From Siphlonurus alternatus (lineage: Eukaryota; Arthropoda; Insecta; Ephemeroptera; Siphlonuridae), in NCBI GenBank assembly GCA_949825025.1, contig OX463778.1, forward strand, positions 39,571,194-39,635,193: a DNA stretch of 64,000 nucleotides, written 5' to 3'. Numbering within the stretch: position 1 is the stretch's first letter; every line of letters starts with the position of its first letter. The translations under genes and the position numbers were made by a program. The notes under the pieces are model-generated. The model saw only the letters and a list, made by a program, of their open reading frames with translations. It was not told where the DNA came from and ran no database searches. Shown one piece after another: positions 29,836-42,967 of this stretch.

Positions 29836-30418
29836 TTAAGAGCTGTTAGATGACAGGATTCATTTTACAGAAATTGCAGCCCAGTTGCTGCAGTATTTGG
29901 TCAGTTCCCAGGAGTCAAAACTAACAAATGTTTTTGATAAAAAAAAATAAAAAATTGATGAAGCTTTTATGCTATACTCTTATTAGCTTATTATTATTAG
30001 CATCAAAAGCAAGGTTGAAGAATAATGTAGCCTTTTAAAATTTAAAGAGTTTCCACATAGCTATATAGGCTATAATATATGGAAAATATGTTAGTTGCAA
30101 ACTTAATTGTATAATTTGCATATAGCTAGTTCGTTAGAAATCCTATAGGGAGGGATTCAGCATCTAAATAAGATTTGAAAGAATTGCAAATACAGCAGGA
30201 CGAAAAAAATATTTCATATTTAGCGAAGCTAGCGTTTAATTGATTGTGATATTACTGATATTAATTTCAGCTTCAATAATTTATTGATGGGGGGTTGATT
30301 TTTGATCTGTCATTATCAGCTGTGAGAGCAGCTTCAACCAGAACGCACTGCAGCAACTTTGGCAGCACCTGCTAGCGACGATTCGCAGCTGACTGACTGA
30401 AGAAAAAGATAGGAAGCC

Positions 30419-30444
30419 ATGTTTGGTTCGTACTGTGCAATATG
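30419..30444 (+). CDS. Possible micro first exon, very tentative
   Basis: A GC-richer block is followed by ATG TTT GGT TCG TAC TGT GCA ATA TG|GTGAGC, a short ORF (MFGSYCAI) running into a consensus donor in phase 2. This is the same phase as the exons ending at 52197 and 63078. Nothing else supports it. Confidence 0.12.
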
Positions 30445-33001
30445 GTGAGCGTTTCGATCCCAAAAAATAATTAAATATCTCTATTTTGTGAAAGGACAAT
30501 TGTAATCATTCAAGCTGGATAGGTTACCTGAATATCTCCGCGACACCGTGGATTGGTTTTTGGGGTAAGTTTTATTTCTTTAATATCACAAATCTCAAGA
30601 TAAAATTTTGAGTACTTGAAGGGGCAACATTTTTCATCAAAATCTCCGTAAGAATTTTGAAGGATAACATACAAAAGTTGTTCACAATTTACTGCCAAAA
30701 CGTTTAATATTAACGCAAAAATGGTCTTAAAAGATAAAATCAGGTACAAGAGATTATTATCTGATTCATATACCTAAAATATGAAGTACTTGTTAAAATT
30801 ATTGTGTGAAATAAATTAATACCGTTTATATTATATGCATATATATTTTTAGTCTCATAAAATTTTTATCGACTTGACAAGAAAGTTAGATTGCTTGTCT
30901 CTTCACTGACAGTAATTATTGAATAGTTTATAATGTTATATGCATATATCATGTACCTATAAATGTGCAATATTTTATTTATGCCTTTTTTTATTGGCTT
31001 AATTAATTAAATAAAATTTATAAGCATTTAATTAACTTCGCCTACGCAATGTGTTGTAAAACCCTTTTTATTTTTATGCATACAGTACTCTATTTTTTGC
31101 AATTACATTTTTGCAGATATAGTATGCATAGATAAAACCTTAAAATATATTTTAATTATAATTAATATAAATATGCTGTGCCTTTCAATGTATATTTATT
31201 TTATTCTACTATCATCATTGAGAGTGTTTTATATGGATCGATTTGAGTGCTGAATTAATTTACTGAATTAATTGAAATAGGTACTGACTAACTATATAGA
31301 TCAGCTATGAATGAATCTCACTGATGGGTCAAGTGATGTCTGATGCCGTGCAGCCTCTTTAATTCTCTCACCTTTCGTTCTATGACCTCAAAAATTGCCC
31401 TACAATTTCTTCTTAAATTTTATTGTATTTGCATATTTGGAGGCACTTGTATACCATAAAACTAAAAGTTAATTGTTTACTTTATTCAGTTTTAAATGTT
31501 ATAATTTTCATGAACAACCATCCTACGACATATACATAATATATACACGTATTATGTATATTATATGCATACACATAAAGTCACCACATTTCTGGACAGA
31601 ATTGCTAGTATTTTCAGAAATAATAATAGTTTATTGATGCATGATGATTCAAATTCACACAAAATTAATTTGTTTTGTTTGAATAATTTATGCACTGTTT
31701 TTATTTTAATACCCATCAATGTAGCAAAAAAAAGCGTAGAATATTTTTAAATACAAGCATATATTATGTGACCGCAATGTTACAACAAACCTAACAATAT
31801 TATTAACAATATTATATGTACAAAATAAAAATATTCTAATAGTTGCAGAGTAGAAATTTCATATTCTGTGTTATAATTTTTTCTGTGATGACGTCTGTGC
31901 CACTGTGTTCTGCTAGCCGGATCCTTCCTCTTGTCTGAGATTACATGGAGCCAGGCGTCAAGACAGCACAGCAGGTTATGCATTTTTTCTCACCTTGAAA
32001 CCCAAGAAGCGCGCCGCCGAGCGGTGGTGATGTCCTTGTGTGCTCTCCTTTCGCCTCAGGAACATAAGAGTGGGAGGGAGTAAGATGCGCTCACCCCAAG
32101 ACATCATCATCATCTTGCTGGTCGGCTTTTCCGCCGGCGTACGACAACGTTTTTCTCCGCGGGCAAACATCGTTGTCATCTCTGTCATGTCGAGGACCAT
32201 TATTTTCAGAGTAAAGCCAGTGCGACCAGCCGGCAGTCCTCCTCTCGTATTCTCTCCCTCGTGTAGCTCAAATTGCTTGCCCCACTTCTTTTTCTTGAGA
32301 AAAATATAAAGCCAGATAGACTCACTGACTCAGATTCTGATTTTTTTTTTTAAAGGAGTAGCAAGAGGAAAAAAAAAGATAAGAGAGAATTTGTAGACAA
32401 TCAAAAAAAAAAAAGAAAGAACACTGTTCTTTAAAAATTCTAGATTAGTGTCTATTGTTAGAATAAAAACAGCTGTAAAGACAAAAATTGCTGTACCACA
32501 GTCGTATTATTAGTCTAGGCTCATTTACAGTACATAGTAACTATGGTGAACACAGCTGTATGATGAAACTGACATTAAAATATTATTGTAAGAGAGAGAA
32601 AAATACGTACACCGCTATTGTTGGTCTTATTAATTTTTTTCTTTGATATGGTAATTTTCTTTTTGTAAATAAAAAAAAAGAGCATACTTTTTATTTTACC
32701 GTCTCATTTTTCTTTTTTTATAAATACTTGGTTCGATAATATCGACGGTATCAAGTCTACCGCTGTATCAAAGTGGTGGCGGTGGAGAGGGTTTCGGTGT
32801 AGCCACCACGGTAGATATAGAAGGGGGATCTGATCGTGTTGGGTCGCGCCATCGCGGCGGTGGCGGCAGCGCTTCCTCGATCTCTGTATTGACCCCTCCT
32901 CTTCCTACTGACTGCCACTCTACAGATTGCCTCCATCACAAGAGCTCGCAGCATCCTCCCCCATTTAATTTTCCACGGAACAAGCACCCCAGAGAATCAT
33001 T

Positions 33002-33036
<35 letters not shown>

Positions 33037-33900
33037 TATCGTCAGGTAAAATGGAACTATTTTATTAATTATTTTCATCCATAAATTATTAAATTATTTT
33101 AAAAAATTATAAAAAAAAAATGGTGATAAATTTCATTTTTTAGATATAGATATAATAATATATCGTCATGTTTGTGAATTTTTATAACAGAATAGTTACA
33201 AAAAACACCTTTCACTGCTTTTTACATATAATTTAAAATGTACGTATAACGTTATGTAACCATATAACCGGTAATGTGTTTAATTGGGGGTTTCCTCTTT
33301 TGAGATCATTAATGTGTACAGTAGGAAATTCGACTAAGATACTGTACAGTCTTCTGCATGTTTAACCGAATCTGCCATGCCTACTTACAAATAGTATGCT
33401 TAAAGTGGAAGAGGATAGATTTTTCATTTTTAATGTAAATAACCATTATATATTTTTTTCATACTTATTTTAAATAATGCAGTGTATCACGTGAACTTGT
33501 GAGTGTGTTTATTGTGTGACACATGCCTGGTACATAATACTGTATAATTATTTAAAGTGGCATTTAAAAACGCTTGCATTTTTATTTTATATAGTGACGT
33601 GACGTTTACCACATTAAATACCCCCTTCCTCTCCTTACATTGCACCAGACTGTACGGTTATTGATGTATGGATAATTCGATCGATGATGTTACGTGGAAA
33701 TTTCAAAATGAGCTTGCAGTTTTTGTTGCTATGCAAATTTATGCCAACACTTGTTTTACCACACACAGAGTATCCTCCTCTTTTTTCCATTCGAAGAGTT
33801 TATAATTGCGGTTTGTTTTAAGACTGTAAGAGTGCAGAACACTACCGAAATGCTTTTTAAAATCATGCATTTTAATCTTTGTTCGTGAGTATTCCACAAA

Positions 33901-33946
<46 letters not shown>

Positions 33947-36900
33947 GCAACGTTTTAGAGAATGTTTGCTTGCCATGATAGCATTTGATAGCAAAAAAGC
34001 AAGCGAGATACAAAAAAAAAGCGAACGCACGAGTGCACGTTACTTGAATATTGCATCCAATTATCATTCCGTGTATATACGTGCTCTCCGCATTATTGCA
34101 GTTGTCGGTGTGGGTCGATCTGCTGCCGAATGTAAGGAAGACATGACCTTTCTGTGGGCGGGCGCAGTGCCTCGACTGACCCGGCCGACGCCGCAATGCG
34201 GTCGCGCCTCCCTCCGAAACTGCTGTCGTTTCATATTTCACGTATATTTATACTATATACTCCACAATCAGTCAAACTTCCTGCTGCCAGGTGATAATTA
34301 TTGTCATAAATATCAAATTACTTGCAGGTAGTGGCAAAATATTGTAACTGTTCATTGATAAAGAATAGAGGGTGTATCAACGATAAGGCAACATTTAATA
34401 TTATAAGGACGTTGGACGTTATACAATATATTATATATAGAGGGAGATGACAAAACATTAATTTATTTCTCGGCTGATATGCAAATATTGTGTAATGTAG
34501 CAACCACAAACAAATATGAACTGTTTTACACGGTTTAGATATATCATCTGCATTATGTTTTTTGTATTTATGATAATTATGATGCAGTACAATCATAGAG
34601 TCTCCAATGGAGACTTAATGTTACAATTTTTGTATATGACCTCTCGGTTTATAGAAGTTTGTATTATGAAATCGTTATACCACGTTTACATATTTATACA
34701 GATATACAGTAATTGTATAGCAGCTAGAACTTTTGTTGACAAAGCATGCCTAAATAAATAATAATTTATGATAGTGTGTTGATATTATTACAATACCATG
34801 CAGTACTGTATTAAATCTAACTAAGCAACAAGGGAATGTTATAGCTTTACGTATAGATATAGGGGCTGCGGTGGGCACGTTTGGAGGTCAATAATTATAA
34901 CACATACCATAAATATATACCTACACAATGGGTTGCTATTAATGTTGTGCTCTATTCAATTTAATTACGAGATTTTAGGAAGCTAGAAAACTTTCGTCTT
35001 TTGTGTGTTTTTTATTGATAATAAGAACTTCCCCTCGCCCCTAATTATGAAAGCAGTAATTAGTTTAGTTGACTGTGCTATTTTTAGAACAGAAATTCAT
35101 TATTTTATGTATACTGTAAAATGGTTACGTTTATGTTTTATAAGCAAACAGGTCATTAATATTTCTTCTTAACAACAAAAACTGTAAAATAAATTAATTA
35201 TGGAGTTTTTTTAATAAAAAGATAGCATCTCAAGTCAGAATTTATTATTTTACCTTCATTATTGAAGTAGCAAATGATTTTAATTTTAATGAGAGCGAGT
35301 TGCTCATTATTGGTAGCTTGAGGAAAGAAATAATTTTATTATATATATATATTTTTTGTGCTTGTAATGAAAGACATTCTTCATTATTGACATGTCATTC
35401 TTTGTATTTATTTAATTAATGAATTACCTACAGTATACTATATTTTTTATACCGGTACCGTCTCTCTATATATTTTCTACATATAGATGTGTGTAAAATT
35501 GGCAAACGCACAAAAGTCCTAGATGATGAGACGAACTAGTAACCAAATGAATCGAGGGTAGGTAGACTCTCCCCCCCCCCCTCTCTTCTTAAAGTTCTCA
35601 TCTTTTGAGTCATAATACGCAGTATAAAACTCTCATAAAAGCCAGCTTTTTTACATGCAGCATACAAATTCAAAGGCTGGAAAAAAATTCATCTTTTTTT
35701 TTTCATTTTGTTATATTGGCATTAATACTTTGAGCTGCTTGCTGAAAGTTTGCTTTTAAATAATAAAATTATATGTTATAGTAAAGTAAAATACTATCAG
35801 ATTCAAAAAGGTGTACCCCTGAACAGAATATAAATTCCATAAGGAGAGGGGTACAACTTTTTAGTTGTGATAGTAGTTTTCGTTTGAAAGTATTGCAAAG
35901 TTAAATCTGAGAAGGCCAAAGAATGGAGGCCAAGAAGGAGGTGCGTGAAAATGGAAGTGGCGTGATGCAGAGCAGCCATGATAAGTCCAAGACATAGAAC
36001 AAGAAGGTTTTACTGTGCGTGCTGCTGCTGCCGGCCCAGCATGCTATATGTAGCAAGGGTGGCCCCGCGAAACGGCACTCGTAAGTCTTGACGAATCAAT
36101 ATCGCCCCCCTTGCTTGCCTGTGCCTACTTGCTATACACTTCTCCTGTACATAGTATTTACAGTACACCTCTCTCTGTACCTTCTCGCCAGTTTTGCCAT
36201 TGTAATATACAAAGTATTAACACTGCATGATGCATTGTAAAATTAAAAAAATATATGTTTATCGATTTTAGGAAGGACTTTAATCCATATTTATAATATA
36301 TTTTAAAAATATTTTACTATTAGTATTATACAGTTCATTTTTAAGGTTTCAACAGTAGTATGGTTTTTCTGTAGTACTTAAAAAAATGTATTACCAATAT
36401 TTTAAGTGAATATAACAAAAAGTAACAGATATATAAAATATTATATTCAACAGTATGCTTATATATATATATAATTACTGTATTGTAATATCCAGGTTTA
36501 GCCTTGCTAAATGAGCCCGCAATCGCAATACAAATTATTATTCCGCTTATGGATTTTTTTTATGTTATAATGTTATTATACTTATAAATTGCGTGAAGTG
36601 TAGAAACTATTCCAAATTTCTATAATTATGCATTGCTGTATTATACAACTGAAGTATATAAAAAAAAAAACTTCTTAAAAATGAAATCTCCATGCATGTT
36701 ATTATATAATTAATGATATTTATTTTCTTTTCAATTTATAAATATAGTACATGCAATCTAGTATTAATATATATTAATTATTATAATTTGATACATTTTA
36801 CATCTGATTTGTAAACTGAAAATTTTACAGAACATTAATCACGTGGTCAATTATTGGAATCATGGTGTATGTAACAGCTTAATAATCGAAGCCAGATAGA

Positions 36901-38453
36901 TGATGGCCCACCATGTCTAGTAGGTCTATTGTTTGCTAGACGAGATCGCGTGACTCGGGGGCTATAATATATCCTCGGGGGTTAGGGGGAAGAATCCCTG
37001 TCAGCCAGAAGTGCGCGCCGATTACTGTAGGACACGCTCTTCTCTCTTCCCCCCCCCCCTGCTGTCCCGTGGTCAAATGACAACTGCGTGCTGATGACGT
37101 TTGCAGTGTCTCTTTATATATACGATACTGAATATGGTTATACTTGTATGGTACATACCTGAAAGGAGGCACGTCCCATCCCACCTCGACACTCCATTGG
37201 TTCCCTTTTAAACAGATTAACTTCTCTGTTCGCGTCATATTTTAAACCGTCTAATATACCAATAGTCTAGTAGTATAGAGAACTCTAGTAAGTACAGTAC
37301 TTGCGTACTTGCACTTCGGGTTGAACTGCAGTGTTATAGAATATGTTCGGGCGAAAAATTCTCAAATATACAACAATGGATAGTTTTGTCCTGGACGTCG
37401 ATGAAACTGTTACCTGTTTTTGCAGGCAAGTTTAACATTTTTTTAATATTATTATTGTCATTTATAATACCGTATTTTTTTATCTCTATAAAATAATATA
37501 ACCTATTCATCAAATTTGACTTTTTAAAGTTGACATTTTCTCGACTGTATAGTATAACAAAAGTAGACAAGTTTATTTTATTTGTGATTTATAAGTATCT
37601 AACACTTTAGCACAAACGTCAGACAGAGACTTATATACTAAATGATTTATACGTGAAAAATATATCTTAGCTAAAGGTAGGATTGCTTGGCTGTACAACA
37701 AAAATGTGCATTGTGTGACGTCATTTAAGACGTCAGAAGTTAGGACGCACTACATGACTACTTCAAACAAACTATACACAATTTACATTTTAACAAAGCG
37801 TTCAAATGTAGGTTATATGTAGCAACATGGATTCTGTGAGGTTTATAGCTTCGCAACTTTGCACTCGCGGTTTGTGGCCAGCTTGCACGGCACTCACAGT
37901 TAGAAGTTTACTTGAAACTTACTCGTCTTGAGTCTCTCACGTATTATAATTTAATACAAAGATTCTGCAACATTTCCAAGGTAAATTTCTTCTAGAAAAT
38001 AATAGCCACATCTAAGGAGAAAATTCAGGAAATTAGAGTATCCTGGCAAGTATGCAACTAGGTGTGCTTACATGCTGCAACAGTTGCGTACAATACGGGC
38101 GCTTGTAACTTTGACAATGGCGACAGTTTTTCTATGTTATTAGACATTTATCCATAAAACGTTGAAAGTAAAGGAAACAGAAAATTAATTTTTGACCCTT
38201 AAAATCCTTAAAATATATTAAAATAAAGAAGGAAATAAAAAGATACGAATATATACCCTTTTCTTATTATCGATCTTTTCAAATTTAATTCCAAACACGT
38301 TTTAAGGATCTTTAATTATTATATTTTTTTTTTCATGCCACGCGTAGGAAACATCTATATCCTTAAACCCTATAAGAATTTTTCTCTGCAAAAAAAAAAA
38401 AAGTTTGCAATGACCTAAATGAAGAAGTGACGCGTGACGTCATTCAATCAATC

Positions 38454-38487
<34 letters not shown>

Positions 38488-39932
38488 CTTTAACATTTTT
38501 TTTTAATACAACCCCCTTACTACCTTAAATGTCAGTGTGTTCTGTGTCCCCTCATTTCCTAGTCCGGATATTACCACCCCATCACCTGTCGTCTAACTAC
38601 GTAAACTAAATCACTAAAGCGCATACTCACACAATAGGTATTAGCATGCTAAATCACTTCACGCTCTACATATACATTGATGTGACAAAATAACATTCAA
38701 TACTCTTTTTTTTTTATAAATATAGTATCCGCCATCTATAATCCATCCTACATCCCTTCGTGCTATGGTTATTGGAATATGTAATGTGGAAAAAAAAAAA
38801 TAAAAAACATATTGCATGTAGGCCATAATATTCTCGCGTCTTTTACTTTGAAAGCTTACTCGATCTCTTTTGCTATAACCACCACATTTATCATGCATCG
38901 TTCTCCACCCCCCTTGTGACGTACATCATCCATTCTGTGTGGGGCCTAACTTGACGTTGCTCAAACTCAATCTAAATCCGTCAAAGCAGTGCACCCTTAA
39001 TATCCCGTGAACCGTAACGTATATCAAGATGCTTTCTTTCTATCTATATCTAGAAAAAAAAATGGAGTTTATAAAGACAAAGTTATAAATATATGTCTTG
39101 TTTTAGTTTTATAGCTAGGAAATATCGCGATTTTCCTACGAGCTGCTTGTCTTAAGACATCTTTTTTAGTCTAAAAATAAGAGCTTTTACTTTCAGACGA
39201 CCGGATTTTTATTTTTATTATTTCTCAAGAGCTCTTAATCTTGTCGTGATTAGATTGCTATCTAGTTACGTTGGGGGAAACGGAAGCTGATTTACGTTCA
39301 TATTGAATACTTACATATTTGAAGTGCTTCCAATGTCATTATTTATTTGCGGATATTTATGGAAACGAATTTTTCTTACAGTACATTGTTTTTAATTTTA
39401 TTTAAATTACATAACTCACAATAACAAGTTTTTCAAAGAATGTTTTTTGATTTTATCTAAATTGAATTAAATTTTAAATAAAACAATTATAGTTACACTT
39501 TTTTACAATGGAAAGTTTATGTACATTTCAAGTTCGTCAAAACTACGCTTAAGTTAAGCCTTTTAAGTCTAAATTGCTTTTTTATCAAAGCCTTCTCCCT
39601 AAAAAAGTAATCTTATATTTTTGACAAATTTTTTTATCCTACCGGTGTCGTAGTGATAGAGGGAGGTTTGTTCTTTGTGCTCACGTCACCTTCCGCTCAG
39701 CAGGGTCAAGGGTCATGTGATCATCAAAGAACCTCCACCACTGCTGCGCGCTATCATTTCTACAACCCTTTGTTCCTCGGCATTCTAGAGCAACCAAGCC
39801 ACTGGAGAAAATAATAATGGGCTCTCGGCCTTGTCCGTCGTTGTTTTTGTTGCCTTAGAAAAAAACAAACTACTACTACTAGTACATGAGATTCAATCGA
39901 TACAGCAGAATCGAATAGTTTTGTTGTTGGTA

Positions 39933-40142
39933 TCATGGAGGGAGGCACCTCGGTGCATCAAGTGGTGCAATAATGCGGTGCTGGAGCAGGACCAAGGAGA
40001 GTGCGACAGTAGCGCCTATCGATTGCCGCATTGTGCCGCTGGCCCAGTGTAGGCCGCCCGCCCCCGTCCTCGGTGCCAGCTTGCAGCCTCCTCCACCGCC
40101 GCTTGGAATATTCATGCCATACACGTTTTGCTGACAAGTCAA
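39933..40142 (-). CDS. GC-rich ORF, 69 aa, unassigned
   Basis: An open frame in a GC island reads MTCQQNVYGMNIPSGGGGGC and continues KLAPRTGAGGLHWASG, with many codons ending in G or C. The + strand over the same island also encodes a Pro-rich ORF (39973-40134, ending LQPPPPPLGIFMPYTFC). Which strand, if either, is coding cannot be decided. No family recognised. Confidence 0.15.
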   Translation of the reverse strand: MTCQQNVYGMNIPSGGGGGCKLAPRTGAGGLHWASGTMRQSIGATVALSLVLLQHRIIAPLDAPRCLPP

Positions 40143-40604
40143 GTCGACTCACAAACACTTGGGATTTCTGTAATTGAACAAAAGACAACCAAGATTATTT
40201 TGTTTTTGTTATAATTTCATTTGCTATTTCTTGATTGATTCTTGAAATTTTGCCAATAGATACTACTTTTATTTTTTTACCGTTTTTTTTTTTTTTTTTT
40301 TAAATGTATTGCTATTATAATAAAATCAGTGTATTTTTTTAAAAAGACAGTTTAGCTTTATTGTTGAAATTTTAGTATAGAAAATTGAAATGTCTCAGTA
40401 CTGACATGTACTATTTACAGTATTACAGATCTTAGTTTACATGTAGTTCGATTGCGCGAGACACCGTCTTTTTAGCATGACCAGATATACGACTAGACAT
40501 GTCTCAAAGTTAGGCGCCATAGAGTCTATAGGTAATCTAAGATCTGTTAAACTGTATGTATTATTATATTTCCTGGTCAAGTTATTAAATTTACTCAACA
40601 TGTT

Positions 40605-40654
40605 TGCAAAGAATTAATATTAATTAATTAATTAATTAATTAATATTAATTCTT
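40605..40654. repeat. Perfect AT palindrome, 50 bp
   Basis: CAAAGAATTAATATTAATTA followed by its reverse complement, with TTAATTAA repeats in the middle. Could be cruciform-prone; no known function. Confidence 0.9.
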
Positions 40655-40820
40655 TGATGTTTGCTTGGACGTATTTGCTGTGTCTATAAACTTTATGGTA
40701 ATTAAAGACTGACATGTCAATACACTTTCAAAACTTGAATTATTTGAACATTACGTCGTTGACATCACAGAGGTGGGTCCATGTGGATTTAGACTGAATA
40801 TACATTTAGTGAACTATAAC

Positions 40821-40829
40821 CTCACAACG

Positions 40830-40910
<81 letters not shown>
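40821..40910. repeat. (TA)n microsatellite
   Basis: About 45 uninterrupted TA dinucleotides. Confidence 0.98.
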
Positions 40911-40916
<6 letters not shown>

Positions 40917-42633
40917 CACATTTTTATAGGGACATAATTTTTCTCCCTAGCATCCAACTTATTTAAAAGTTTCTATTTCTGACTTATTTGATTTGCCCAG
41001 AGTTTAACTAATACTCTTGCTTTTTTTTTATACAAATATTTTATTCGATGCAGGGGAAAACTTTTTTTGCCAAATTGAGTTTAACTTTGACGTATGCAGC
41101 ATACAGCAAACACGTGTTCTGCTTCAGAGTTTGCAACGAATGTCGACAACACGATTTACAAAACCAACTGTACAGCTCTAGACAAAGCTTTCGTTATAAT
41201 CTCTGCATACTATTTCTGGACGGTATCACAATCAGACATGGTGAACTTCATGGAAGTTTGGTAATGGATTTGGCAATATAAACCCTAAATTTCGTACTGG
41301 ATTTTCTGCGTCCATGTGCATGAATCAGTCAAAGGTAACGAAAACTTTGTTTTGAGGTGTACATGAGAAAATAACATAAGTCACGGTTTCTATACAACCA
41401 TCTCACTCACCCAACTTGTGCACTTCAGAAGTACAAGCTTCAACATATAGTATTTTGCTATACATTATGGTTGATATATTTACTATGAATATAAGAAAAA
41501 AAAGCAAGCCCTACTGTAAATTATTCGAGTGGAAAAAAAAGGTTGTTATTAAAAAGGTAGAAATATAAATTTAGATGTATTTTTTTACCTTTTTTTAATT
41601 TTTGTTTATAATTCTACAGTTTTTACAAAACTTGGCTTTAGGTTGTAGAACTTTTTGAAGAATGACTAACGTTGTATATTTTTTTTTATATTCATGAGCG
41701 AAATCTGTCGGTAGGATATTTTTGTGTTTTACTACGTATAAGAGAGCTTAATCAGTAATCATAAGTTCTCCCATGAAACGATCGTGCTGACGTCAAGCAG
41801 TATAAAGTTGAAAATGTATATTCTCGTACTATTGGATATTTTTACTTATGAACAAACAAATAATACAATATTGATGTTGTAAACATCGCTACAGGCATAT
41901 ATTGAGCTGTTATATACATCTCCTATAGGTATATCATATACGTAGGATTTCTATCTGTCTGGTCTTTGCTGGGGATAATGTATGTGTCTATTGTATCCAT
42001 GGTAACGGCGTCTGTGACTCGATTGCTCCTCCTTCCACACTCTCCACAGTGAGTGAATTGACACCTCCTCTCGTCATACTTAAAAAGACCTTTCCATTTT
42101 AGAAATATTTTTGTTAGTAAAAAGAGAATATTTTAAGACAAAATATCTAAATCTTAAGTGTGACATATTTTTTCAGTTTATTTTGTTAAAAACTGCCATC
42201 TAAATGCAATGCGTTTGTGAGCTTAATTCGAGGACTATATACTGGCTTGTATATATTATAGTCCTTGAGCTTAATTCCTTCGTTTTAGTTTTCAAACAGT
42301 GAAGAAAATTAATTTAGTGTAAAAAGTTTAGCTTTATTTTCAGCTTTCATTATAAGTGTAAGACCATTTTTTTTAAATTCTCGATTTTACTCATGTAATT
42401 TGTAGTTTGTAGATACAATTTTTAAAACTTATAAAATCGAGGCTTTAAATTAATTTGCTCTATCTTAACGCTTCGTAAATGCCCTCTAATAATTTAATAA
42501 TGCAAAACATTGAGGCATTAAAAGTAGCTATACTGGCGAAATCGAAAAAAAAAAAAAAAAGTGTTGGATAGGGTTCTTGTCATTCAAAGGGTTCAGAAAA
42601 GGTTGAGGTATAGAGGGAAGGTGAATGGTTTAA

Positions 42634-42967
42634 CGATTGACCTCAGTTACTACGCGAGTCAAAGAAAATTTCTGCCAGATGGAATCGAATGAAATAAATT
42701 TTAAAAATTCGAGAATGCTCTAAAACTCAATCGCTCATGGTTTGAGCAGATTCAAGGGGGCGGTTTCCTCACAATACCTCCATTTCCGGTTTACGTCCAT
42801 AAGACCAATTGATGTTAAACTTCTACCTCAGTTTTCTCAAAACTGATGAGACCGATCCACTTCAAAATTTACATGCCACCTATTGATGGTGAGTTCTAAT
42901 TCTCTGCAAATCTTGTATAGCATTTGAGGACGCCGATTCCGAAATCTCAACCAACTGAGGTCAATCC
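42634..42967. mobile_element. TTAA-flanked element, GATTGACCTCAGTT family
   Basis: Left CGATTGACCTCAGTT and inverted right GGATTGACCTCAGTT, flanked by TTAA at 42630-42633 and 42968-42971. 334 bp, no ORF. Unrelated in sequence to the GGGTAAGG family but with the same target preference. Confidence 0.75.
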
